From NCBI GenBank assembly GCA_031292015.1, contig JARLHY010000176.1, positions 1 to 32,130 of the forward strand: a stretch of 32,130 nucleotides of DNA, in the 5' to 3' direction. Both the position numbers and the translations under genes were made by a program. Position 1 is the stretch's first letter. Each line of letters starts with the position of its first letter. Of the stretch, positions 10,018 to 17,395 are shown in pieces. The notes under the pieces are model-generated. The model was not told the origin of the DNA, did no database searches, and saw only the letters and a program-made list of their open reading frames with translations. This stretch comes from Negativicutes bacterium. Its GTDB lineage: Bacteria; Bacillota_C; Negativicutes; Sporomusales_B; JARLHX01.

Positions 10018-11226
10018 TCAGGTACTGTAGTCGGCGTTTATTTTAACATACTCGTAAGAAAAATCGCAGGTCCAGACGGTGGCCTCAGCCGAACCGACCT
10101 TCAGGTCGACCTCCACCGCGATGTCCTTGGCGGCCATAACCTTCTGCAGTGCCTTGGCGTCCGGACTGGCCGCCACGCCATTTTCGGCGATGGTGAGGCC
10201 GCCGAGGCGCAGCGCCATCTTTTTCTCGTCCATCTGGGCACCGGAGTAGCCAGCGGCGCAGAAAATCCGGCCCCAGTTGGGGTCCTGACCGAAGAAGGCG
10301 GTTTTTACCAGGGGCGATTTGGCAATCGCCATAGCCGCCACTTTGGCGTCAGTGAAGTCTTTGGCGCCCTTGACGGTGATGGCGAGAAACTTGGTGGCCC
10401 CTTCCCCGTCCCGCACGACCTGCTGGGCCAGATAAGTGCAGACCTGCCGCAGCGCTTCGGCCAGTTGCCGATAGGCGGGGCTGCCGGCGTCGTCGATGGT
10501 CGGGTTGCCGGCCTGGCTGTTGGCGAATACAGCGATCATGTCGTTGGTGCTGGTGTCGCCGTCCACGGTGATCATGTGGAAAGAGAGTCCGACCGCTTCG
10601 GCCAGCGCCTTTTGCAGCAGCGGCTGAGCCACGGCGGCGTCGGTGGTGATGAAGCTGAGCATGGTGGCCATATTGGGGTGAATCATGCCGGCTCCTTTAG
10701 CGATGCCGGCGATCCGCGCCGTTTTCCCGCCAAGCTCAAATTCATAGGCGCACACCTTCGGGAAGGTATCGGTGGTCATGATGCCCTGAAGGGCCTTGTC
10801 ATGACCCGCTTCCGACAGGTCCGCCACCGCCTGCTTGATGCCGTCAGCCACTTTCCCCATCGGCAGATTGACGCCGATGATACCGGTGGAGGCCACTAAA
10901 ACCTCGTTATCGTTCAGCCCGAGCAGGGATGCGGTCATATGGACCATAGCCCGGGCGTCCATCATCCCCTGTTCGCCGGTGGAAGCGTTGGCACAACCGG
11001 AGTTGACCACCACGGCCCGGGCGATCCCCTTGGCGGCCGCCTGGCGGGAAACCTTCACCGGCGCCGCGGCTACCACGTTGGTTGTAAATAACGCCGCGCT
11101 TGCGGCCGGTACCGTGCTGTAGATGACGGCAATATCCTCTTTGCCGCTTTTTTTGATGCCTGCCTTCACTCCGGCGGCCTTAAACCCCTTGGGGGCCGTA
11201 ATCCCGCCGGTTATCTCCTTGAGCAT
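10018..11226 (-). CDS. argJ: Bifunctional glutamate N-acetyltransferase / amino-acid acetyltransferase
   Basis: ArgJ moves the acetyl group from acetylornithine to glutamate and, if bifunctional, also makes N-acetylglutamate from acetyl-CoA. The 402-residue precursor contains AKGAGMIHPNMATML, where Thr188 is the predicted self-cleavage nucleophile that splits the chain into alpha and beta subunits. No argA or argE is present, consistent with a cyclic pathway. GGAGG lies 7-8 nt before the ATG. The 5' flank holds an AATAAAC/GTTTATT hairpin and, beyond it, a repeat element that separates it from argC. Bifunctionality cannot be proved from sequence alone. Confidence 0.95.
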   Translation of the reverse strand: MLKEITGGITAPKGFKAAGVKAGIKKSGKEDIAVIYSTVPAASAALFTTNVVAAAPVKVSRQAAAKGIARAVVVNSGCANASTGEQGMMDARAMVHMTASLLGLNDNEVLVASTGIIGVNLPMGKVADGIKQAVADLSEAGHDKALQGIMTTDTFPKVCAYEFELGGKTARIAGIAKGAGMIHPNMATMLSFITTDAAVAQPLLQKALAEAVGLSFHMITVDGDTSTNDMIAVFANSQAGNPTIDDAGSPAYRQLAEALRQVCTYLAQQVVRDGEGATKFLAITVKGAKDFTDAKVAAMAIAKSPLVKTAFFGQDPNWGRIFCAAGYSGAQMDEKKMALRLGGLTIAENGVAASPDAKALQKVMAAKDIAVEVDLKVGSAEATVWTCDFSYEYVKINADYST

Positions 11227-11302
11227 ATCATTACCTCCATATGAATAAACTAAGAACTCCGTTTATTTTTGACGTCATTTTGGCCATATTTTAGACGTAC
11301 AA

Positions 11303-11423
11303 GGCTGTTCAAAAAGGTCGAGATGCTAGGCGTCCGCGAGGAAGCGCTCGAAGACAGTACATGGGAGTACGGCGAGAGCGCTCCCGGAGCGGCAACGACG
11401 CAGATTGGCCTTTTTCAACAGCC
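11303..11423. repeat. 121-bp MITE-like dispersed repeat with terminal inverted repeats
   Basis: The ends are GGCTGTTCAAAAAGGTC (11303-11319) and GGCCTTTTTCAACAGCC (11407-11423). As inverted repeats they match at 15 of 17 positions. The interior contains nested complementarity (AGCGCTCG ... CGAGAGCGCT around two AGTAC blocks) and no convincing gene. From general familiarity, very similar 110-130 bp elements with GGCTGTTGAAAAA ends recur in intergenic DNA of many bacteria, but no formal family name is claimed and no second copy occurs here. It ends 1 nt beyond the argC stop and interrupts the arg operon without touching a gene. Confidence 0.75.
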
Positions 11424-11424
11424 G

Positions 11425-12459
11425 TCACGGATAAAGCGGCGCCTGGAGCAGGCCGGTCTTCTCATCCAGACCGAACATGACGTTTAGGTTCTGCACCGCC
11501 TGGCCGGCGGCGCCTTTCACCAGGTTATCGATGGCCGAGACGGCCACTACGCGCCCGGTCCGGCTGTCCACGTGCCAGCCGATGTCGCAGAAATTGGAGC
11601 CGCGGGTGTTTTTCGTCGCAGGGTAGCCGCCCCGGCCCAGCAGGCGAATGAAGAATTCGTCGCCGTACATGGCCCCGTAAGCCTGATCGATGTCCCCGGC
11701 GCTCACTCCGGCTTTCAGCTTGGCGTAACAGGTGCTCAGTATCCCCCGGGTCATCGGAATCAGATGCGGAGTGAAGCTGATCATCACCGCGCTGCCAGCC
11801 AGTTCGCTGAGCGCCTGCTCGATTTCCGGGGTATGCCGGTGGCCGCCGATATTGTAAGCCTTGACGTTCTCGAAGGCTTCGCTGAAGTGGTTGGTCAGGT
11901 TCAGGCCCCGGCCCGCGCCGGAGATGCCTGATTTGGCGTCAACGATGATGGTGTCAAGCTCCACCAGCTTGTGCTTGACCAGCGGCGCCAGCGCCAGAAT
12001 GCTGGCTGTGGTATAGCAGCCGGGATTGCCGACAATCGCGGCGTCCTTGACCTTATCGCGATAAAGTTCGGTCAGACCGTACACCGACGGCGCGTCCTGA
12101 TGGGTGTGGGCCACTTTATACCATTTTTCATAAACAGCAGGATCTGTAAAGCGGTAGTCGGCCCCCAGGTCGATCACCCGGGTCCCGGCCTCAAGCATCT
12201 TTCGCCCGACATCCATGGCGTGCCCGTGAGGCAGCCCGAGAAACACAACGTCGCTGGCTGAGCCAATTTCCGCCAACTGGCTGATGCTTGCTAGTTTTTT
12301 ATCATAAAATCGGTTAAAATGTGGATAGACGGTGTTGATCGCTTCGCCGGTGCTGCTTTCGGAAGTAATATACCCGAGCTCCACCGCCGGGTGCGACGCC
12401 AAAATTCGCAACAGCTCCTCACCGGTATAGCCTGTTGCCCCAATAATACTGACCTTCAT
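11425..12459 (-). CDS. argC: N-acetyl-gamma-glutamyl-phosphate reductase
   Basis: This enzyme reduces acetylglutamyl phosphate with NADPH to the semialdehyde. The product has 344 residues. The NADP-binding motif GATGYTGEELLR lies at 7-18, GLPHGHAM follows, and the active-site cysteine is in GNPGCYTT (C148). GGGGAGGG lies about 8 nt before the ATG. It is the first gene of the arg operon, with a promoter and candidate operator about 170-200 nt upstream. Only 1 nt separates its stop from the repeat element. Confidence 0.97.
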   Translation of the reverse strand: MKVSIIGATGYTGEELLRILASHPAVELGYITSESSTGEAINTVYPHFNRFYDKKLASISQLAEIGSASDVVFLGLPHGHAMDVGRKMLEAGTRVIDLGADYRFTDPAVYEKWYKVAHTHQDAPSVYGLTELYRDKVKDAAIVGNPGCYTTASILALAPLVKHKLVELDTIIVDAKSGISGAGRGLNLTNHFSEAFENVKAYNIGGHRHTPEIEQALSELAGSAVMISFTPHLIPMTRGILSTCYAKLKAGVSAGDIDQAYGAMYGDEFFIRLLGRGGYPATKNTRGSNFCDIGWHVDSRTGRVVAVSAIDNLVKGAAGQAVQNLNVMFGLDEKTGLLQAPLYP

Positions 12460-12626
12460 GTTCTGTACCCTCCCCTTTGGCTTCTGCGCTCCGCCCCGTT
12501 TCCGATTCGAGCAGTTCCGCTCAGGCCGGAACAGCGGCGAAAGCCGTTTTCTTTTTTCCCTGGCGCCGAAAGATCCGCGCCCCTGGCCGGACCTTGTTCG
12601 GCCAACGAATTGCCGAGCAGGTTTTA

Positions 12627-12660
12627 TTAATAATTATACATTATACTGCATAATGATGCA
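12627..12660 (-). promoter_or_regulatory. Candidate tandem ArgR boxes at the argC promoter
   Basis: Minus-strand TGCATCATTATGCA (12647-12660) is a perfect inverted repeat, TGCAT-N4-ATGCA. TGTATAATTATTAA (12627-12640) matches the ArgR core TGAAT-wwww-ATTCA at 12 of 14 positions; the first matches at 11. Their centres are 20 bp apart, close to the spacing known for paired ARG boxes. They cover the -35 and -10, so repression by arginine-bound ArgR is inferred. No argR gene is in the window. Confidence 0.6.
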
Positions 12661-12661
12661 A
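12633..12661 (-). promoter_or_regulatory. argC operon promoter (sigma-A type)
   Basis: On the minus strand TTGCAT (12656-12661) and TATAAT (12633-12638) are separated by exactly 17 nt. A start near 12626 gives a leader of about 165 nt before argC. The leader has GC-rich complementarity (GGCCG/CGGCC) but no T-box or recognised riboswitch signature. Confidence 0.72.
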
Positions 12662-12694
12662 CGTCTTAATGCAATCTTTTTCCTGGGAGGATCC

Positions 12695-13294
12695 ATGCCT
12701 GATCTGAACTCATTAACGACAATAGTCGGGGAATACGGCTATCTGGCCATTTTTTGCACCATGTTTCTGGAAGGAATGTGCATCCCGGTCCCCAGCGAGC
12801 TCATCATGGGCTTCGCCGGCTTCATGGTTTTTAAGGGTAAATTTTCGCTGACCGGCGCGATTTTGGCCGGCTGGCTCGGCAGCATGTCCGGTTCCTTCAC
12901 CATCTACCTCCTGGCCCGCAAGGGCGGGAGGAAATATCTCTACCGCTGGGGCCATAGGATCGGCCTGGGCCCCCATCGACTGGACGTTATCGGCGACTGG
13001 TTCACCCGCTATGGCCCCCTGCTGATCATTCCCTGGCGGCAGTTGCCGGTGATCCGCACCAAGATCAGCATCGCCGCCGGGCTTCTCGATATGCGTTATG
13101 TCGTTTTCGGCAGCTATACCGCCATCGGCATCGCGGTGTGGTGCACGCTGGCGGTGTCGCTCGGCTACTATTTCGGTCAGAGCTGGCAGACGCTGCTGGC
13201 TATTTTCAGCGAGCTTGGCCATATCATCATCATTGCTATCTTCGTCGTGGCAGCCGCTGTATTCCTGTATCTTCACCGCCGGCGGAAAAAGTAA
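12695..13294 (+). CDS. DedA family membrane protein
   Basis: The protein has 199 residues and several membrane helices. It has the DedA/VTT pattern: an early acidic re-entrant motif (FLEGMCIPVPSELIMGFAG, about 25-43), then WRQLPVIRTKISIAAG (about 114-129), the counterpart of the conserved Arg-containing 'R..PGVRT..S..AG' segment, and a basic C-terminus (HRRRKK). DedA proteins are linked to flipping of undecaprenyl phosphate or phospholipids and to membrane-potential upkeep. The frame opens much further upstream, but GGGAGG just before ATG 12695 and the start of similarity favour this start. It is divergent from argC and convergent with amrS. The exact substrate is unknown. Confidence 0.9.
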   Translation: MPDLNSLTTIVGEYGYLAIFCTMFLEGMCIPVPSELIMGFAGFMVFKGKFSLTGAILAGWLGSMSGSFTIYLLARKGGRKYLYRWGHRIGLGPHRLDVIGDWFTRYGPLLIIPWRQLPVIRTKISIAAGLLDMRYVVFGSYTAIGIAVWCTLAVSLGYYFGQSWQTLLAIFSELGHIIIIAIFVVAAAVFLYLHRRRKK

Positions 13295-13324
13295 AAAGAG
13301 GAGGTTCGCTAGAAACCAACCTCC
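13293..13324 (-). terminator. Terminator of the AmmeMemoRadiSam operon, overlapping the amrS stop
   Basis: On the minus strand GGAGGTT (13318-13324) pairs with AACCTCC (13300-13306), followed by TCTTTTT. The left arm encodes the last codons of amrS and the stop codon is in the loop. The T-run favours minus-strand termination; on the plus strand, just past dedA, no U-tract follows. Confidence 0.75.
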
Positions 13325-14298
13325 CCGACGATTGCAATCCCGCCCCCGCATTGGGGGCATTTTTTGTTTTCCGCCAGGTTGCTGCGCCGCCCGATACGGT
13401 CGATCACCAGTTGATCGCAGACCGGGCAGTGGGTGTTGACCCCGTCGGTGCCGACATTGCCGAGATATACATAGTTCAGATGCCGGCGGGCGATTGCGCG
13501 GGCCTCCGCCAGGGCCGCGACCGGGGTTGGCGGGGCAGTCATTTTATAGTTGGGGAAATAGCGGGAAAAATGGAGCGGAATGTCCTTGTTGATCCCAGCC
13601 AGCCACTCGGCCAGCGCTTCAAGTTCGTCGGCCGAGTCGTTCAGCCCGGGCACCACCAGACAGGTGATTTCGACGTGAACCGCTTTGGCGGCGGCTTCCA
13701 CCGTCCGCTGCACATCGGCCAGTCGACCGGCGCAAATTTCCCGGTAAAATCCCTCGTTAAAGGCCTTCACATCGATGTTCAAGGCGTCGACGAAAGGCAG
13801 GAGCTCGGCCAGGGGACGGGGATTGATGAAGCCGTTGGTAACAAGAACATTCTTCAGTCCCTGGCGGCGGGCGAGCCTGGCGGTGTCGAGAACGTATTCG
13901 TACCAGACGCTGGGTTCAGAATAGGTATAGGCTAGACCGATGTTGCGTTCGCCGGCCTCAGTGGCCATTTCCACCGCCTTTTCCGGCGGCAGCATTGTGG
14001 TCTGGGGCGAGGCCTGAGCTATTTGCCAGTTCTGGCAAAACCGGCAGGAAAAATTGCAGCCAATCGTGCCGAGAGACAGGATGTAGCTGCCGGGATAGAA
14101 GTGGTACAGCGGCTTTTTTTCGATGGGATCGAGAGCGTAAGACGAGCAGGCCCCGTAGTTTTCGCTGTACAGCTTGCCGCCGTCGTTGCGGCGGACCCGG
14201 CAAAAGCCGGTTTTCCCCTCGCCGATGACGCATTCCTTGGGGCAGAGGCGGCAGATGACCCCGCGCTCATGCCGTTCATAGTGTGACGCTTCTCGCAT
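13309..14298 (-). CDS. amrS: AmmeMemoRadiSam system radical SAM enzyme
   Basis: The product has 329 residues. The radical SAM cluster motif CxxxCxxC is C81-N-F-S-C85-R-F-C88, followed by QNW. There is an extra N-terminal cysteine set (C16, C19, C23, C33) and a C-terminal zinc-ribbon-like pair (CPVC ... CPQC). This layout is that of the AmrS family, relatives of pyruvate formate-lyase activases, always found with AMMECR1 and Memo homologues. The target reaction is unknown. GAGG lies 7 nt before the ATG, and only 10 nt separate it from amrA, so the genes are co-transcribed. Confidence 0.92.
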   Translation of the reverse strand: MREASHYERHERGVICRLCPKECVIGEGKTGFCRVRRNDGGKLYSENYGACSSYALDPIEKKPLYHFYPGSYILSLGTIGCNFSCRFCQNWQIAQASPQTTMLPPEKAVEMATEAGERNIGLAYTYSEPSVWYEYVLDTARLARRQGLKNVLVTNGFINPRPLAELLPFVDALNIDVKAFNEGFYREICAGRLADVQRTVEAAAKAVHVEITCLVVPGLNDSADELEALAEWLAGINKDIPLHFSRYFPNYKMTAPPTPVAALAEARAIARRHLNYVYLGNVGTDGVNTHCPVCDQLVIDRIGRRSNLAENKKCPQCGGGIAIVGEVGF

Positions 14299-14308
14299 AT
14301 CGTTACCT

Positions 14309-14824
14309 CTAAGTGTAGCGGGTTACGCTGAAGCGGTATAGTTCGATTTCTTCGGCAGGAGGGATCCCGGCTTTCTGCATGGCGATGGCCACCTGTTCTT
14401 CCACCCGGTCGACTCCTTCCAGATCGGGCAGCAGCAGGCCGGAGCGCCGGCCGCGACGGACAATGACGCCGTAGCGCTTAGGGTCAAGATCAGCCAGGCC
14501 GTCCACCCGCTCCGGCTCAGACAAAATATCCACCGAAATGGTCAGTTCTGGCAGCTCGACCGGGTCCACCGGCGGGAAACGCGGATCCTGCGTTCCGGCG
14601 CTGACGGCGTTTTGGATGATTTCGGCGGCTATGTTGACCTGAGTGGGGGCGAATGTGCCGATGCAGCCTCGAAGCTGACCATGCTTTTTCAAGGAGACAA
14701 AAACGCCGGCTTTTCCTGTCAGTTCCGGCGCCAAGCCGGCCGGCGGCGACAGCGTCTCCCGCCGGACGAGGTAGTGCCCCAGGCTCTCCCGGGCCAGCGC
14801 CACCGGCGCGCTTTCATTGGCCAT
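14309..14824 (-). CDS. amrA: AmmeMemoRadiSam system protein A (AMMECR1 domain)
   Basis: The 171-residue protein is a single AMMECR1 domain with the hallmark LRGCIGTF (51-58), GVFVSLKKHG before it and DPRFPPVDPVELPELTISVDIL after it. The biochemical activity is unknown. It overlaps amrB by 11 nt but has its own AAGGAGAG about 8-9 nt before the ATG. In many Firmicutes the LigB-like and AMMECR1 domains are fused in one polypeptide; here they are separate, coupled genes. Confidence 0.92.
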   Translation of the reverse strand: MANESAPVALARESLGHYLVRRETLSPPAGLAPELTGKAGVFVSLKKHGQLRGCIGTFAPTQVNIAAEIIQNAVSAGTQDPRFPPVDPVELPELTISVDILSEPERVDGLADLDPKRYGVIVRRGRRSGLLLPDLEGVDRVEEQVAIAMQKAGIPPAEEIELYRFSVTRYT

Positions 14825-15659
14825 GACTTACACTCTCCTTCATTGTAAACACCGCGATGGCGTAACCGACACCGAAAGGACCTTCGTAAGAGAGAACCTC
14901 GGCCTGGGCCTCGATTCCCCCCAGTACTCCCATCAAAAAGCAGACCGGCCTCAACCCGCATTCCCCGGCTTCCTCAACAAGGTCCGGGTCCATATTCAAA
15001 ATCGTCTTGGCGTCGAGCCCGGCCACGGCTTTGACGAGAGCCTGGTCGAACTCCGCCCCGCGGGGACTGTAGCCGGCCGGAGCAGACGGGATAAGGCGGT
15101 GGGACAAATCACCGGAGGCGATCACGGCAACGCGCTTGTCCGCCACACTGACAGCGGCCTGTACCGCCTTGCCCAGGGTGTACATTTCCTCATAAGGCAT
15201 CATCCCCATTGACAGGTGAACCAGCTGGCCCTTAAAACCGGCTTTATGCAGGTAGTAGAGCGGTACAATCGCGCCGTGGTCGAGCTGGAGGGAAAAACGG
15301 TAGGTTTTGGCCAGTTCGTCGGTCAGCTCGACAAGACTGACCCCCAGGCGCTCGGCTTTGCGCAGGATGTGCCGCACCAGCAGGCCGTCGGTTTCGAAGG
15401 CCAATTGGACTTCCGGCACCCCGAAAGCGGCCAGGCTGCCTTTCAGTCGCGGAAAGACGCTGACACCGGCCGCGTCCTGAAAAACAGGGCCATGGGGCGT
15501 GATGATGACAATGGTGTGGGGATCATGCTCCATCAGCCTTTGCGCCGCCGTTTCCGCCGCTTCGACAGTGCGCCTGATTTTGCTTAGTTCGCCTTTTCCC
15601 ACTTCCGGGATCATGATCGGCGGATGAGGCATGAGGGCGCAGCCAACGAGATTTTTCAC
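14814..15659 (-). CDS. amrB: AmmeMemoRadiSam system protein B / LigB-like (Memo-type) protein
   Basis: The 281-residue protein is of the class III extradiol dioxygenase (LigB/Memo) fold. It begins with ALMPHPPIMIPEVGKGE (His12 a likely metal ligand), then IVIITPHGP and ASGDLSHRL with further histidines. Family members bind metal, but aromatic ring cleavage has not been shown for this branch. The genetic link to amrA and amrS is stronger evidence for role than the dioxygenase name. The upstream cwlD ends 20 nt away in the same direction, so cwlD-amrB-amrA-amrS may be one operon. Confidence 0.85.
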   Translation of the reverse strand: MKNLVGCALMPHPPIMIPEVGKGELSKIRRTVEAAETAAQRLMEHDPHTIVIITPHGPVFQDAAGVSVFPRLKGSLAAFGVPEVQLAFETDGLLVRHILRKAERLGVSLVELTDELAKTYRFSLQLDHGAIVPLYYLHKAGFKGQLVHLSMGMMPYEEMYTLGKAVQAAVSVADKRVAVIASGDLSHRLIPSAPAGYSPRGAEFDQALVKAVAGLDAKTILNMDPDLVEEAGECGLRPVCFLMGVLGGIEAQAEVLSYEGPFGVGYAIAVFTMKESVSHGQ

Positions 15660-15679
15660 AACGCCACTCCTTTCGTCGG

Positions 15680-16399
15680 TTATCTTGCCACATTATAGGT
15701 GAAATGATACGCCAACGCTTTGGCGATATGCCTGGCCAGATTCTGCTGGTAGTCAGCGTCAGCCAGAAGCGCGGCCTCCCGCGGATTACTCAGAAAACCG
15801 GCCTCGATAAGCATTCCGGGTACATTAGTTTCCTTCAACACCAAAATATCGGAATCCTGCTTGGCCTTGCGCTTGTTACCGGGCGGGAAAAAGCGCAGGG
15901 CCGCCTGGGTTGCCTCAGCCAGCTTCCGATTCTCAGCGAGCCTTTGGCTATAGTATACTTCGGCGCCAAACCAGCGCGCCCCGGCGATGGCGTTGACGTG
16001 AACGCTGACAAACAGGTCGGCCCCGGAACTGTTGATGATATCGACCCGTTTTTCGAGGTCGCTGCGTTTGCCGCCTTTGCCCCGGGCATAAAAATCCATG
16101 TCGCTGTCCCGGGTAAGGACGACTGTCGCGCCGCTGTCCCGGAGAATCTCACCCAGTTTAAGGGCCAGGGCCAGGTTAATGTCTTTCTCTTCCAGCCCGT
16201 TGTGCCTGGCTCCGCTGTCGATGCCCCCATGGCCGGGATCAACGGCGATGACCTTGCCGGACAGCACGCTAAGGTCGACCTGCTCGATATCCTGCAGAGC
16301 AGGAACATCAAAAGCCAGCAGGTTGATCACGGCCAGGGAGGCCACCCCAAAAACCGCGAGCAATCTGAGGCTCCTCCAGCTAAGCCTCACTATTGTCAC
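15680..16399 (-). CDS. cwlD: N-acetylmuramoyl-L-alanine amidase, CwlD type
   Basis: An N-terminal hydrophobic export segment (about 11-30) is followed by an Amidase_3 domain. Zinc ligands are His57 in AVDPGHGGIDSGA, Glu71 in LEEKDINLAL and His134 in VSVHVNA; the catalytic Glu is 199 in MLIEAGFLSNP. At 239 residues it lacks cell-wall-binding repeats, as does Bacillus CwlD, which starts muramic-lactam formation in the spore cortex. A spore role is inferred from this resemblance; a vegetative amidase is possible. The start is GTG with GGGGGTGG about 6 nt upstream. It is divergent from the GT51 gene. Confidence 0.88.
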   Translation of the reverse strand: MTIVRLSWRSLRLLAVFGVASLAVINLLAFDVPALQDIEQVDLSVLSGKVIAVDPGHGGIDSGARHNGLEEKDINLALALKLGEILRDSGATVVLTRDSDMDFYARGKGGKRSDLEKRVDIINSSGADLFVSVHVNAIAGARWFGAEVYYSQRLAENRKLAEATQAALRFFPPGNKRKAKQDSDILVLKETNVPGMLIEAGFLSNPREAALLADADYQQNLARHIAKALAYHFTYNVAR

Positions 16400-16566
16400 T
16401 GCCGACCACCCCCGCTTCTTCTCTAAACATCAATATGCCCCGCCCGGTCCGGTTATGTTCGAGAAAGTGAAGTGGCAGCCCTAGCCAAACCAGGTCAATT
16501 ACGGTAAAATACAAGTGAAAAGTTCGCCTTGCCGGCGAATTTAAACGCGGTTTCCTGGAGGCTTTA

Positions 16567-17322
16567 ATGTTCAGCAAAAAGTTTTGGCTTTGTCTTTTGG
16601 TCGTGTTTGTCGCCGCCTTTTGGTGGGCCGGCGGCACCGGCGGTATCCCGCAGTCGCTGCCGAAAACGGCTGAAACAGGCGGGGATGCCGCACAGGCCTG
16701 GGAACGGATTTATCGCGTGTTCGCATTAAAGTCCGCAGTACAGGCCAAAGTCGACAAACAGAGTTATACCAGGCTGCAGGATATCCCGCTGGTCATGCAG
16801 CAGGCGATCATAGCAGTGGAAGACAACCGGTTTTACAACCACTCCGGTGTTGATATCGAGGGAATCCTGCGGGCGACCCTGGTCAATATTCAGACAGGCC
16901 AGTTGCAGGAAGGGGCCAGCACGATAACCCAGCAACTAGTCAAAAATCTGTTTCTCTCCCAGGAGCGGACCTGGGGCCGCAAAGCGGAAGAGGTTGTATT
17001 GGCGATCGACATGGAGCAGCGCTATACGAAAGAAGAAATCCTGGAATTATACCTAAATACCATCTACTTTGGTTCTGGCGCCAAAGGCATCACCAGCGCA
17101 GCCAAGATCTACTTCGGCAAAACCCCGGCCAACCTGAACCTGGCTGAAAGCGCCATGCTGGCCGGACTGCCCAACGCCCCCTCGGCCCTTTCTCCCTACG
17201 TTGATTTCACCGCCGCCAAGCAGCGTCAGGCGGTGGTTCTGACGGCGATGGTCCGCTACGGCTATATCGGCCCAGGCCTTTCCCAGGAGTCCCGGGAGAC
17301 CCCGCTGCGCCTGGCCCGCTAA
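16567..17322 (+). CDS. Stand-alone GT51 peptidoglycan glycosyltransferase
   Basis: An N-terminal membrane anchor (about 5-20, WLCLLVVFVAAFWW) is followed by the complete GT51 motif series: EDNRFYNHSG (catalytic Glu85), EGASTITQQLVKNLFL, GRKAEE (Glu142), KEEILELYLNTIYFG and SAMLAGLPNAPSALSPY. The enzyme polymerises lipid II into glycan strands. The protein ends at residue 251, just where a class A PBP would begin its transpeptidase part, so it is monofunctional (MtgA-like in activity). GGAGG lies 5 nt before the ATG, and a strong terminator follows. It is a complete gene, not a decayed PBP1: no transpeptidase remnants lie downstream. Confidence 0.92.
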   Translation: MFSKKFWLCLLVVFVAAFWWAGGTGGIPQSLPKTAETGGDAAQAWERIYRVFALKSAVQAKVDKQSYTRLQDIPLVMQQAIIAVEDNRFYNHSGVDIEGILRATLVNIQTGQLQEGASTITQQLVKNLFLSQERTWGRKAEEVVLAIDMEQRYTKEEILELYLNTIYFGSGAKGITSAAKIYFGKTPANLNLAESAMLAGLPNAPSALSPYVDFTAAKQRQAVVLTAMVRYGYIGPGLSQESRETPLRLAR

Positions 17323-17355
17323 CCGACCTGAAAATCAGGTTTCTCATCAATCGAA

Positions 17356-17391
17356 AGGGACTGTCCATCAGGACAGTCCCTCCTTTGTTTT
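17356..17391 (+). terminator. Rho-independent terminator after the GT51 gene
   Basis: An 11-bp perfect stem (AGGGACTGTCC / GGACAGTCCCT) with loop ATCA is followed by CCTTTGTTTT. It lies between two convergent genes and may also stop minus-strand transcripts. A smaller hairpin (ACCTGA-AAA-TCAGGT, 17326-17340) precedes it. Confidence 0.9.
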
Positions 17392-17395
17392 CCAG

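Noticed and set aside
12460..12626. T-box or riboswitch in the argC leader
   Set aside because: The leader is about 165 nt and has GC-rich complementarity, but no T-box AGGGTGGnACCGCG sequence, antiterminator or terminator T-run was found.
14800..14830. Frameshift splitting a fused LigB-AMMECR1 gene
   Set aside because: A correctly spaced AAGGAGAG and ATG serve amrA and both products have normal domain lengths, so two genes are more likely than an error.
16400..16480. Sigma-G promoter for cwlD
   Set aside because: ACATA and CATATTG occur upstream, but the spacer is short by about 2 nt and the -10 lacks the final A; too weak to list.
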